64,000 nt of DNA from Streptomyces varsoviensis (GTDB taxonomy: Bacteria > Actinomycetota > Actinomycetes > Streptomycetales > Streptomycetaceae), in contig NZ_JOBF01000017.1 in the NCBI RefSeq assembly GCF_000718635.1, forward strand, positions 62,001-126,000, written 5' to 3'. Shown piece after piece: positions 24,630 through 32,945 of the stretch (its first letter is position 1; the number at the start of each line of letters is the position of its first letter). The notes beneath the pieces are model-generated. The model was not told the origin of the DNA and ran no database searches. It saw only the letters and a list, made by a program, of their open reading frames with translations. The position numbers were made by a program, and so were the translations under genes.

Positions 24630-25559
24630 ATGGACGCGGCCGGCTTGCGGGCCCGGTGTGCGGCCGACATCGAGGCGCGCGGCGACGGCGCGTACTTCAG
24701 CGGGCAGCCGTGGCTGCGGGAGGCGTTCCTGGCCGTGCCGCGCGAGGAGTTCGTGCCGGAGCGGGTGTGGTGGGCGCACCCCCGTACGGACGGGCTGTAC
24801 CACGTCATCGACCGCGCGGACCGCCCCCGGGCCTGGCTCAAGGCGGTCTACCTGCCGCTCGCGGCGCTGATCACGCAGATCGCCGACGGCCGGATACGGC
24901 CCGAGGACGGCCCCACCGCCCGCGCCGACTTCACCAGCTCCCTCTCCTGCCCGGCCGTGGTGGTCGACATGCTGCACCACCTCGACCTCCGCCCCGGCGA
25001 CCGGGTCCTGGAGGTCGGTACGGGCAGCGGCTACAACACGGCCCTCCTCACCCGCCGGGCCGGCCGGGTGGTCAGCGTGGAGATCGACCCGAGGCTCGCC
25101 GCGCGGGCCGCGGCCACCCTCCACCGGCTCGGCCACGCCCCGCAGCCGCTGGTGATGTGCGCCGACGGGGAGCAGGGACACGCGGCCGGCGCCCCGTACG
25201 ACCGCATCCTCTCCACCGCCGCCGTCCGCGCCATCCCCCCGGCATGGCCGCGGCAGGCCCGTACGGGCGGGGTCATCGTGACCCCGCTGGCCACCCCCTT
25301 CGCCAGCGACGCACTGTGCCGACTGGAATGCGACGGCCGGGGCGGAGCGACCGGCACCCTCATCAAGAGCGTCCGCTTCATGAAGACCCGCGGCCAGCGG
25401 GCGGAGGTCCCCTTCGCCGCCCTCGGATGGACCCCGGCCGCGGCGGCCGTGGCCCCCGGCCGGCCCTGGGCCGACTACACGGTCACCGTCAGCACCTCGG
25501 GGAGGCAGCGCGTGTGCGTACGGTCCGAGGTGGTGAGCACCCCCGGCAGGCCCGGTTAG
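24630..25559 (+). CDS. protein-L-isoaspartate methyltransferase-like (PIMT/PCMT) O-methyltransferase
   Basis: This 309-residue SAM-dependent methyltransferase of the PCMT fold has FVPERVWWA near the N-terminus, FTSSLSCPAVVVDMLHHLDL (about 101-120; the PCMT substrate-loop region) and motif I RVLEVGTGSGYNTALL (about 126-141), then SVEIDP and APYDRILSTAAVRAIPPAW. A C-terminal domain beyond residue 225 resembles methyltransferases from peptide-maturation clusters more than the housekeeping repair enzyme. Reaction: methylation of a carboxylate (isoAsp or Asp) on a protein or peptide. It directly follows a short acidic peptide gene. IS630 debris begins about 55 bp downstream and may have removed further genes. 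Confidence 0.88.
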   Translation: MDAAGLRARCAADIEARGDGAYFSGQPWLREAFLAVPREEFVPERVWWAHPRTDGLYHVIDRADRPRAWLKAVYLPLAALITQIADGRIRPEDGPTARADFTSSLSCPAVVVDMLHHLDLRPGDRVLEVGTGSGYNTALLTRRAGRVVSVEIDPRLAARAAATLHRLGHAPQPLVMCADGEQGHAAGAPYDRILSTAAVRAIPPAWPRQARTGGVIVTPLATPFASDALCRLECDGRGGATGTLIKSVRFMKTRGQRAEVPFAALGWTPAAAAVAPGRPWADYTVTVSTSGRQRVCVRSEVVSTPGRPG

Positions 25560-25614
25560 GCGGCTCGGGTGAAGGTGGCTGCTGGTTGGGTAGGCGTCCT
25601 GTGGGAGGGAGGTC

Positions 25615-26303
25615 ATGTCGAACATCCTCCGCATCGAGTTGACCGACGAGCAGCGTTGCGAGTTGCGCGAACTGCTGGCTCGGCGGGATCTGACCCGCTG
25701 GACGCGGGCGAGCGCGACCTGATCTTCCTGGACGAGTCCGGCTTCGCCCCGACCATGTCCACCGGCTACACCTACTCGTGCATCGGGCAGCGGGCAGTGG
25801 TGCCCCGCGAGGACACCAGGAACCGCCGGGTCGACGTGCTCGGCGCCCAGATCGTGGGCACCCGCCGGACCTTCTCCTGCAGACCACCTGCGGGAAGAAC
25901 GACGCCGGGATGCTGCTGGAGTTCGTCTGCGGACCTGGCCGGCCTGCCCGGTGGGGCCGCAGCCCTGGGGCTGGCCGCCGACGGCCTCGATGGGCAGTTG
26001 CCCGTCTGGGCGCGCCCGCGGCCGTGCACCGTGGTGCTGGACAACGCCTCAGCGCACACGGCCAAGGCGTTCAAGGGCCGCCGCGAGCAGCTGACCAAGA
26101 TCGGGGTGGGGCTGTTCTACCTGCCACCGCGCAGCCCGGAGTTGAAGGACATCGAGTTGGTCTGGCGCCAGGCGAAATACCAGGATTACCCGCAACGCGC
26201 CCAGACCAGCACCAACGCCAGTGGCAAGGCCGTCGACCAGGCCATGAACCATCAACGCGACCGGATCCGACAATCAGCAACGAACCGCGTCCAAGCCGCT
26301 TAG
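25615..26303 (+). pseudogene. IS630 family transposase remnant
   Basis: An ATG at 25615 begins an N-terminal fragment (LTDEQRCELRELLARRDL) typical of IS630 transposases, but the frame soon stops. The sequence then jumps to the DDE core in another frame: DLIFLDESGFAPTMSTGYTY, then VVLDNASAHTAKAF and LPPRSPELKDIELVWRQAKY. The helix-turn-helix part is missing and a frameshift interrupts the middle at about 25880. A functional transposase is excluded. No clean terminal inverted repeats were located. Confidence 0.85.
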
Positions 26304-26710
26304 CCGCGCTTGGGCCAGATCGGGCCCTGGTCGGTCCAGATGACACCCTTGTTGCGGCACAGGCAGAAGGGGTGACCGATCGGGTCGGTGTAGACCTGCC
26401 AGCCGTAGCCGTTGGGGCCGATGAAGTCCTGCTTTAGCGTCGCACCGAGGTCGAGGACGCGGTGCTGCTCGGACTCGATCTCATCCACTTCGAAGTCGAG
26501 GTGGAACTGCTTGGGGTGCTCGCTGTCGGGCCACTGCGGAGCGCGGTAGTCGTCCACCCGGATGAACGCCAGCTCGATCTCGCCGAACTGAATGCCGGCC
26601 CACTCCTCGGAGCTGCCTTCCTTGACCGGACGGCCCGTCACCTCGGAGTAGAAAGCTGCCAGCTTCATCGTGTCCGGGCAGTCGATAATGAAATCGGTGA
26701 GTCGCAGCAT
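26300..26710 (-). CDS. VOC (glyoxalase/bleomycin-resistance) family protein
   Basis: This 136-residue VOC protein begins LRLTDFIIDCPDTMKLAAFYSEVTGRP and has FHLDFEVDEIESEQHRVLDLGA and GWQVYTDPIGHPFCLC; the paired beta-alpha-beta modules and GHPFCL end are typical of Glyoxalase_6-type proteins. Likely metal ligands are His in FHLDFEV and in GHPFCL. Substrate unknown; relatives include dioxygenases, glyoxalases and antibiotic-binding proteins. The ATG at 26710 is the family start. Its end just overlaps the end of the IS630 remnant on the other strand. Confidence 0.88.
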   Translation of the reverse strand: MLRLTDFIIDCPDTMKLAAFYSEVTGRPVKEGSSEEWAGIQFGEIELAFIRVDDYRAPQWPDSEHPKQFHLDFEVDEIESEQHRVLDLGATLKQDFIGPNGYGWQVYTDPIGHPFCLCRNKGVIWTDQGPIWPKRG

Positions 26711-26876
26711 CCCGCGATCTTGCCACAAGCTCACACCCGACTTCGAGAAGGCCCTAAGCAACTCCACTGAGGTGCGGGATCAAAGAGTTCCTGGGGCCCC
26801 AGGCCCCATTCACCAGGGGCGGCCAGGTTTGTACCGCAGGTGCGGATCAGCAGCGGACTTCGGCGGAGCCGCTTAG

Positions 26877-26907
26877 TACTCCAGCTGTAGATCGTGATCT
26901 CCATGTT
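26877..26907 (+). repeat. left terminal inverted repeat of the IS701-type element
   Basis: It pairs with 28540-28570 on the other strand; 30 of 31 positions match. Confidence 0.9.
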
Positions 26908-26924
26908 GTGGCCGCTGTTTTGCA

Positions 26925-27428
26925 TCACCAGCGGGCGACGAGCGTTTCCTGCGCGTCCCGGTTGCGGTACAGCCAGGTGGTCCCCGGCGCGATGGTTCCG
27001 GTCAGGTAGCCGACGATGGGCTCCCGCTGTGCTGCGCTGTCCAGTTCACCAAGCAGTTTCAGGGCGTCTGGCAGGGCGAAGAAGGCGGCTTGTTCGATGT
27101 CGTCGTCCTGCGGTGTGAGGTCCCCTGCCCACTCGTCGATCTCGAAGGCGGCGGCCAAGGCCGAGGGGTGTTGCTCGGAGTCGATGTGCATGAGGAACGC
27201 GGTCCGCACCGGGTCGCCGACCAGCAGCCCGGTCTCTTCTCGCAGCTCACGCCGGAGAGCCTCGTGCAGAAGCTCGCCGTCCTCGACCCCGCCACCGGGC
27301 AGCGACCAGAGCATCTCACCGTCGGTGCCGAGGCTCTCTCGTACGAGCAGGATCTCATCGTCTCGACGGATGATGCCGATGACCAGCTGCACCCGGGGTC
27401 TGGGGGTCTTTACATTTTCAACTGCCAT
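26925..27428 (-). CDS. NUDIX hydrolase carried inside the IS element
   Basis: This 167-residue protein has a perfect Nudix box at about residues 50-72 (GGVEDGELLHEALR then RELREETGL, matching Gx5Ex7REUxEExGU), which binds metal and hydrolyses nucleoside diphosphates linked to a moiety X. The specific substrate is unknown. The ATG at 27428 fits the family start. The gene lies wholly between the element's inverted repeats and is divergent from the transposase by 84 bp, so it appears to be a passenger. Unlike the transposase it is intact, suggesting retained function. Confidence 0.88.
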   Translation of the reverse strand: MAVENVKTPRPRVQLVIGIIRRDDEILLVRESLGTDGEMLWSLPGGGVEDGELLHEALRRELREETGLLVGDPVRTAFLMHIDSEQHPSALAAAFEIDEWAGDLTPQDDDIEQAAFFALPDALKLLGELDSAAQREPIVGYLTGTIAPGTTWLYRNRDAQETLVARW

Positions 27429-27512
27429 GCCGCGAACCGTATGTGACGGCCCGATCGCCAGTGACCGGGGCCGCCGCGGAGAGAGGGCGACCACCGTTGA
27501 TCATCGTGAGTT

Positions 27513-28546
27513 GTGTGGACTGACGAAGAGACGGTGGCCGCAGGTCACAGCATAGATCCCAGTCGGTGGCGAGCGGTCTTCGAGGTCGCCATGGGCCGGA
27601 TTGCGGGCCGGTTTGCCCGGGTCGAGCCCCGGCTGCGGGCCGGACGGCTGGTGCTGGGTCTGCCGTCGGACTTGCCGCGCAAGAACTGCTGGACGATCGC
27701 GGAGTGGGCCGGGGAGGCCGGCCCGCACGGTATGCAGCATCTGCTGTGCCGGGCCGTCGGGGATGCCGATGCCGTCCGTGATGACGTGCGCGAATACGTC
27801 GTCGAGCACCTCCATGACGACGCCGCGGTCCTGGTGGTCGACGAGACCGGCGACGTGAAGAAGGGCACCCATACGGTCGGGGTTCAGCGCCAGTACACCG
27901 GAACGGCCGGCCGGATCGAGAACTCCCAGGTCGCGGTCTACCTCGTCTACGCCGGTATACGCGGACACGCGGCGGTGGACCGGGAGCTGTACATCCCGCG
28001 CTCCTGGACATCCGACCCGGACCGCTGCCGGGCAGCCGGGTTCGGCCAGACACCGTCTTCGCGACCACGCCGGACCTGGCCCGCACGATGATCGAGCGGT
28101 TCCGGGACGCCGGACACCGCGCCGGCTGGGTTACCGGGGACGAGGTCTACGGCGGCAACCCACGACTCCGTGCGTCTCTGACTACCCTGATCAAGGTCGC
28201 AGGCTTCAGATGGCGGGTGGAGGAGACCTTCCAAACCGGAAAGGGACTGGCCGGGCTGGACGAGCACCAGGTCCGCCGCTACCCCTCATGGGCGCGCTGG
28301 GTCACCCTCGCGATGCTGGCCCACGCCTTCCTCGCAGTCGTCCGCGCTGACGAACACGCACACCGACCCACCCCGGACGACCTGACCCCGCTGACCTGCA
28401 ACGAGATCTGCCGCCTGTTCATCGCGTTCGTCGTCCGGCCCGTCCGGGATGCGGACCACCGGCTCGCCTGGCCCGACTGGCTCCGCCGCCACCAGGCACG
28501 ATCACGCACCAGTCACTACCGACGGCAAGCCACAGCCCAAACATGA
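27513..28546 (+). pseudogene. IS701 family transposase, frameshifted and internally deleted
   Basis: The N-terminal part (from GTG 27513) reads MGRIAGRFARVEPRLRAG, then AVLVVDETGDVKKGTHTVGV with the first DDE aspartate, and IPRSWTSDPDRCRAAG. The frame is then lost at about 28040-28090 and resumes as MIERFRDAGHRAGWVTGDEVYGGNP with the second aspartate. About 130 residues expected before FRWRVEETFQTGKGLAGLDEHQVRRY are missing at about 28180. The protein cannot be active. Confidence 0.88.
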
Positions 28547-28570
28547 AGATCACGATCTACAGCTGGAGTA
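28540..28570 (-). repeat. right terminal inverted repeat of the IS701-type element
   Basis: Partner of 26877-26907; followed by the TTAG duplication. Confidence 0.9.
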
Positions 28571-28626
28571 TTAGGCGGGGCGGTGGGCACGCATCATGAG
28601 CGTGCCGACGTCCTCCTGTCAGTGGG

Positions 28627-29286
28627 TCACGCTCCAATGAACCTCACCGTTTCGGTCATGTCCGCCCGCCCGGTACGCAGCCGTGGCACGCCTTCTTCCT
28701 CGAAGCCCACCGAGACACCGCAGAACAGCACGAGTTCGTCATCGGCTCCGACTATCTGACTGACGGTCTCGCGATACATCGTCCACATCACCTGCGGGCA
28801 ACTGTGCAACCCTTCCGCCCTCAGTAACAGCATGACCGTCTGCAAGTACATCCCCGCGTCTCCCCACTGCCCCGGCCCCATCATCCGGTCGAGGTAGCAG
28901 AACAGCACGACCGGTGCCCCGAACGCCTCCGAGTTCAAGGCGGCGATCTTCACGGGCCGGGCGGGGTCGTCACGCTCGATTCCCAGCGCTTCGTATCGCT
29001 GAGCGGCGGCGGCGGAAAAGCGGTCCAGATACGGCGGAGCCAATTCGGCCGGGTACATCGGATACTCCCGCTCATCACCCGGGTCTCCCGCCAGTGCCCT
29101 GGCCGTCGCCCTCCTCTTCAGCTCGGCCAAAGGCTCGCCGCTCACGACATACACATGCCACGGCTGCAGGTTCCCACTCGACGGGGCCCGCGTCGCTGCC
29201 GCCAGCACTCGTTCGAGGACATATTTGGGCACCGGCTCATCGCTGAACGCTCGCACGGCCCTGCGGCTGTCCACGGCTTCATACAC
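28627..29286 (-). CDS. nitroreductase family protein
   Basis: This FMN-dependent nitroreductase-fold protein of about 219 residues has VYEAVDSRRAVRAFSDEPVP at the N-terminus (the SRRxxRxF FMN-phosphate site), APSSGNLQPWHVYVV (about 33-47), and LQTVMLLLRAEGLHSCPQVMW with VLFCGVSVGFEE near the C-terminus. Such enzymes use NAD(P)H to reduce nitro groups, quinones or enones. The GTG at 29286 is placed seven bases after AGGAGG; a GTG two codons upstream (29292) fits family alignments but sits almost on the ribosome site. It lies just outside the IS701-type element. Confidence 0.87.
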   Translation of the reverse strand: MYEAVDSRRAVRAFSDEPVPKYVLERVLAAATRAPSSGNLQPWHVYVVSGEPLAELKRRATARALAGDPGDEREYPMYPAELAPPYLDRFSAAAAQRYEALGIERDDPARPVKIAALNSEAFGAPVVLFCYLDRMMGPGQWGDAGMYLQTVMLLLRAEGLHSCPQVMWTMYRETVSQIVGADDELVLFCGVSVGFEEEGVPRLRTGRADMTETVRFIGA

Positions 29287-29451
29287 GTCCACGCCTCCTG
29301 GCCCTCTCACTCCATGGTGGGCAGTGAAGACACGAGGGTGATCATCGCATTCGGGGAGCAGGCCGGGCGGAGCTGTGGCGCTGCCAAAACCGACGGAAAT
29401 GCCTCCGCCGACCGTAATGAGAATCCCCAAGCTTCAGATGGGGAGCGGAAG

Positions 29452-30240
29452 TCAATCGGCCTGCAGGACGAAGAACAGGAAGCACAGGAAGCGCGGCGTG
29501 GCCGCGATGGCCTCGGGGAACATCTCGCGGGCGGCGGGATCAGGTTCCGGCTCGCTGATGACCGTGATCCGGAAACCGGCCCCGGTGAAAGCCTCGGTCA
29601 TCGCGTGCAGCGGCCTGTTCCAGCGACTCACCAGGGCGGTGTGGCCGCCTATGGTCCACTCCACGGTCCAGTTGGCGGTGTCGAAGTAGTCGTTCTCGGC
29701 CTCGCGGCCGGCCTCACGGTGTATGAGGTTGACGGCAAAGGGATGGTCGACGGAAGCGATCAGCCGACCGCCGGGCTTGAGTACGCGTCGCAGCTCGGCC
29801 AGCGCCGGCCCCCAGTCCTCCAGGTAGTGCAGCACCAGGGACGCGACCACATCGTCGAATGTGTCGTCAGGGTAAGGAAGCGGGCCGCCCAGATCCGCCA
29901 CCCGCAGGTCCGCGCCGTCGCCGAGCCGCCGCCGGGCCAGTTGCAGCATCTCGGCACTCGCGTCGAAGCCGCTCACCATGGCGCCACGGTCGCGCAGCGC
30001 GGCGAACAGGGCCCCCGAGCCGCAGCCGGCGTCGAGGATTCGCCGGCCGGCCACGTCTCCAGCGAGGGCCAGCATCGCGGGCCGCTCGTAGTAGGCATTG
30101 ACCAGGTTGGTCTCATTCGCGGCCGTGTACGCCTCGGCGAAGCCGTCGTAGTCGTTGGCCTTCGCCGAATCCACACTCACCGCGGACGGCGAGACCAGCC
30201 TGGAGGAAATCGCGTGCTCATGGCGCTCGCTTGAGATCAT
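29452..30240 (-). CDS. class I SAM-dependent methyltransferase
   Basis: This 262-residue methyltransferase of the Methyltransf_11/25 kind has motif I RILDAGCGSGALFAAL (about 68-83), MVSGFDASAEMLQLARRRL with the ribose-binding acidic residue, ADLRVADLGGPLPYPDDTFD, and VLHYLEDWGPALAELRRVLKPGGRLIASVDHP. Substrate unknown; the UbiE/BioC-like outline suggests a small-molecule acceptor. The start is uncertain: ATG 30240 is used, but no clear ribosome site precedes it and a GTG about 20 codons downstream is possible. Confidence 0.82.
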   Translation of the reverse strand: MISSERHEHAISSRLVSPSAVSVDSAKANDYDGFAEAYTAANETNLVNAYYERPAMLALAGDVAGRRILDAGCGSGALFAALRDRGAMVSGFDASAEMLQLARRRLGDGADLRVADLGGPLPYPDDTFDDVVASLVLHYLEDWGPALAELRRVLKPGGRLIASVDHPFAVNLIHREAGREAENDYFDTANWTVEWTIGGHTALVSRWNRPLHAMTEAFTGAGFRITVISEPEPDPAAREMFPEAIAATPRFLCFLFFVLQAD

Positions 30241-30400
30241 GGTGCGGGAGACGTGCGCTGCGGCAGTTCGGTTCCTGCCGGCGGCCAACTATCGCGCGGC
30301 GTCGCCACGCCCATGCCCCGGCGTCTGACCCGCAAGGGCCCAGGGCCCGCCCCGCAAGCGACGCTGATGCCGTCGGCAAGGCCGACGGCGGGGTGGGCAC

Positions 30401-30616
30401 CTACTTCCGGTTCCGATCGCCGTTGTAGAACGGGGCATTGTGCACCGCGAAGGAGCTGAAGGAAGAGCGGTCGGCCCTTGCTTGCTCCCGTCGGCTCTGC
30501 TCGATACGGAGCCCGTCGGTGTTCTCCGTTTGAGAACTTCCCCGACGCATCAGTACCGCGATCAGGAGGAGAAAGACCGCCCCCAACACACCGAACACCG
30601 TCAGAATCGTTGGCAT
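30401..30616 (-). CDS. small single-pass membrane protein
   Basis: This 71-residue protein has an N-terminal transmembrane segment (TILTVFGVLGAVFLLLIAVLM, about 3-23) followed by a charged cytoplasmic tail rich in Arg, Glu and Ser. The ATG at 30616 is preceded by GGGGAGGG at a good distance. Family not recognised. It lies between the methyltransferase and a decayed region. Confidence 0.6.
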   Translation of the reverse strand: MPTILTVFGVLGAVFLLLIAVLMRRGSSQTENTDGLRIEQSRREQARADRSSFSSFAVHNAPFYNGDRNRK

Positions 30617-30779
30617 GGTGCTGCCCTCCCCGGCCCCTGGCAACCGGCCCCTGGCAACTTTCCTGCAGCAGGATATGGCTCTTGTCTCCCATGCAGCAGA
30701 CGCGATGGCGGCAACGTCCAGATACCTGTGGTTGCCGAGGTGTGGCAGATGGCGTCAGCGCAAGCGGAAGCCTCCATCC

Positions 30780-31064
30780 GTCTTCAGAGGAGCGGAGATC
30801 CCGGCGCTGCTCGCGGGCGACGGCGAGTTGGAGCCGAGATCGAGCCTGGCGTACGCCGCGTACACCCTGGTCGCGGGCGCGGTATTCCGCGACCCTCTGG
30901 TGGAGGAGTTGTTCGACGGTGTACATATCGGTCCGCAGATGATCAATGCGTTGCCCCGCACGCTGGACGAGCTACTGACCCCGTACGGGCGCGAACTGCT
31001 GGACCGCCCCAAGGGCGGCCTCGCGGCCGGGCTGCGGAAGACCGACAGCGTGTGCAAGGAGTGA
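30780..31064 (+). pseudogene. open fragment resembling the C-terminal part of a decayed gene
   Basis: A coding-like stretch, EIPALLAGDGELEPRSSLAY, then DPLVEELFDGVHIGPQMINA and ELLTPYGRELLDRPKG, ends in TGA at 31062-31064. It has protein-like composition but no good start, ribosome site or conserved N-terminus; the upstream part of the frame looks random. I do not recognise the family. It sits next to an IS5-type remnant, consistent with truncation by insertion. Confidence 0.3.
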
Positions 31065-31169
31065 AAGCCCAAGGCACCGATTCGGCTCTACAGCGCAACA
31101 CCTTGGACGGGGAGCAACCGATGATCCGCCCTGGCGCCGATCACCGGTACCGGCCAGGGGGTGCCACGT

Positions 31170-31760
31170 GGTTTGCATCCGTGGGCGATCACTCCGTGTC
31201 CACAAGCGCCGGGCCCGGCGCGACGGCTGCGTGGACCGCACCGGCATCCCCTGGCGTTACCTGCCCCGCGGCCTCCCGCACTGGTGGACCGCCGGAGGCT
31301 GCTTGGCGACCTGGTCAGAGGACGGGGTCCTCGAACGGCTCGGCGGCCTGCTGCGGCGTCTGGTGCGGGAGGCCGAGGGCCGCAACGGCGAGCCCTCGGC
31401 CTGCGAGCTGGACCCCGGACCGTCACCACCTCCGCCACCGCGCACCCGCCGGCCAGGGCGCCGACGCCGGGCAGTGGATCATCGGACGCAAGCGGTGCCT
31501 GGGCTGTGCCCCCTCGGCCTGTTGCCGACCTGCCGACGAATGTCCTGGTCACGGCTGCGAACGTGTCCGGCACCGCCACCGGGGCGCCCCCGGCCTGGGT
31601 GGAAGCCGGGCTACCGCACACCACCGCCATCGAGCGCGGCATCGGCCGGCTCCTGCGCCACCGATGCCGCGCCCGCGACTATGTGAGCCATGATCCACTC
31701 GCCATGACCGGCCTGACGGCTGGCGCGGCACCTGACCCGGGCCCCGACACCAGTCACCGG
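31170..31760 (+). pseudogene. IS5-type (DUF4096-like) transposase remnant
   Basis: Pieces in several frames match IS5-type transposases: CVDRTGIPWRYLPRGLPHWW and LERLGGLLRRLVREAEGR, then WIIGRKRCLG in another frame, LPTNVLVTAANVSG, and a C-terminal RHRCRARDYVSHDPLAMTGL. Multiple frameshifts and internal loss rule out function. Confidence 0.75.
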
Positions 31761-31773
31761 ATCAGACGCTCCG

Positions 31774-32208
31774 TCAGAACTCGTAGACCGTGCTCAGTGC
31801 GTTGTCCTTCATGCACGCGTTGGCGAAGGTGTGCTCGTACGAGACCCGGGCGCCCTCCCAGACGCCGTCCACGGTGACGACGACGGGCTTCCATACGTGC
31901 GGACACGATCGGTCCGATGCCGGTTCGGCCAGCACGTCGAACTTGCCGTCGGCCGCGAGCAGTTCGGCACAGGCGGCCTCCGCGGCCGGGTGCGTGCCAC
32001 TCGGGGTCGGGGCGCAGCTCAGCGTCACCGCGCGGCGGACCGTGGTGTCCGCGGCGTGCTCGCCCTCGCCGACGGTGAGCACCAGCGCCGACGGCGCGTA
32101 CAGGCTCATGGACTTGGCGGGCGCGGCGCTGGCGATGGTCGACGCCCCGGCGAGACCGGTCACGGCCAGCGCGGCGGCAAGAGCGATTCCCCCAGTGATG
32201 TACCGCAT
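31774..32208 (-). CDS. subtilisin inhibitor-like (SSI family) secreted protease inhibitor
   Basis: This 144-residue protein has a signal peptide (GGIALAAALAVTGLAGASTIASA, about 6-28) and an SSI domain. Four Cys at 65, 80, 102 and 132 reproduce SSI disulfide spacing (15 and 30 residues), and KPVVVTVDGVWEGARVSYEH matches the family core. The reactive-site loop reads C102-P-H104-V105, so by alignment with SSI Met73-Val74 the P1 residue is His104, which is unusual. SSI proteins inhibit subtilisin-like or trypsin-like extracellular proteases. The ATG at 32208 follows AAGGGAG. Targets could include the host's own secreted proteases. Confidence 0.92.
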   Translation of the reverse strand: MRYITGGIALAAALAVTGLAGASTIASAAPAKSMSLYAPSALVLTVGEGEHAADTTVRRAVTLSCAPTPSGTHPAAEAACAELLAADGKFDVLAEPASDRSCPHVWKPVVVTVDGVWEGARVSYEHTFANACMKDNALSTVYEF

Positions 32209-32729
32209 TTCGAACACTCCCTTGCTCGTAGGTGCAGATACCGGACGGGAGTCTGGCCCAACCGCCCGCCGGACGCACATCGCCCGATCACTTCTGGTCA
32301 CTGGTTGAACCCGTTCCGTAATGGCGCGAACTCACGGGGCGGGAGTCTGGGAGGCGGAGCGGTGCGGGCGCCCTCGGCGCCGTGTAGAGCGGTGGGGTTC
32401 CGATGGTGCGACGAAGGCGGATATGCCTTCTGATCATTGCCTATGTTGCGAGGTATGCCTTGATGGCTGCGACCTGAACCGTGAAGCACCTTCAGTTCCA
32501 ATGGTCCGCCACGTGGCGCGGCGTCCCTGGCGACCCGGCCGAAAAGGGGCGTGCCGGGCGGTCGCGGGAGGGGCGGAGCGACGCGGGCCCGTGGCATCAA
32601 TGGCCGAAGTCCGCTCAGTTCCGATCGGAAAAGCCCCCCGCCCGCCCGGGTAGCGGACCCACAGAAGCCGGCACCTCGCGATGAGGTGCCGGCTTCCGTG
32701 CGTGCGGGTGGGTTGGGCTGGCGGCGGGT
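32209..32729. other. gene-free interval between SSI and DUF397 genes
   Basis: This 521-bp region contains upstream control of the SSI gene and, at 32662-32694, a strong hairpin terminating the DUF397 operon. Open frames on both strands here lack ribosome sites and conserved sequence. I see nothing else supportable. Confidence 0.45.
32662..32694 (-). terminator. hairpin terminator of the HTH/DUF397 operon
   Basis: A perfect 14-bp stem (gaagccggcacctc with its complement) and a 5-nt loop lie about 35 bp after the DUF397 stop codon. A related stem with the same gaagccggc start lies at 34518-34550. Confidence 0.75.
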
Positions 32730-32945
32730 TCAGCCGTCGCTACGGACCGCGAACGCGACGAACGAGGCCCACGCGGCGGGGGAGACGGTGAGGATGGGGC
32801 CGTGGGGAACCTTGCTGTCACGGATGGGTACAGCGCCGCTCGTTGCCACGGCGGCCGGGGCCCACTCAACGCACTGGCCGCCTTCGCCACCGCTGTAAGT
32901 GCTCTTGACCCACGTAGTGGCGTTGGGATAGGGGGTGTTGCTCAT
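32730..32945 (-). CDS. DUF397 domain protein
   Basis: This 71-residue DUF397 protein contains WVKSTYSGGEGGQCVEWAP and VPIRDSKVPHGPILTVSPAAWASFVAF, the family's two conserved blocks. DUF397 proteins of Streptomyces are small partners encoded next to DUF5753-type HTH regulators and linked to developmental or antibiotic control. The start overlaps the stop of the regulator (ATGA at 32942-32945), so the two are translationally coupled. Confidence 0.92.
   Translation of the reverse strand: MSNTPYPNATTWVKSTYSGGEGGQCVEWAPAAVATSGAVPIRDSKVPHGPILTVSPAAWASFVAFAVRSDG

Larger units (their letters stand above)
26873..28574. mobile_element. IS701-type element with TTAG target duplication, NUDIX passenger and defective transposase
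   Basis: Terminal inverted repeats of 31 bp with one mismatch lie at 26877-26907 and 28540-28570 (ends TACTCCAGCTGTAGATCG). The element is flanked on both sides by TTAG (26873-26876 and 28571-28574), the 4-bp YTAG-type duplication typical of the IS701 family. The 1694 bp inside carry a NUDIX hydrolase gene (minus) and an IS701-type transposase (plus) with a frameshift and an internal deletion. The intact ends suggest mobility in trans if a full transposase exists elsewhere. Confidence 0.88.

Noticed and set aside
32298..32600. Minus-strand 100-codon frame between SSI and DUF397
   Set aside because: Pro/Arg-rich with no ribosome site or conserved motif.
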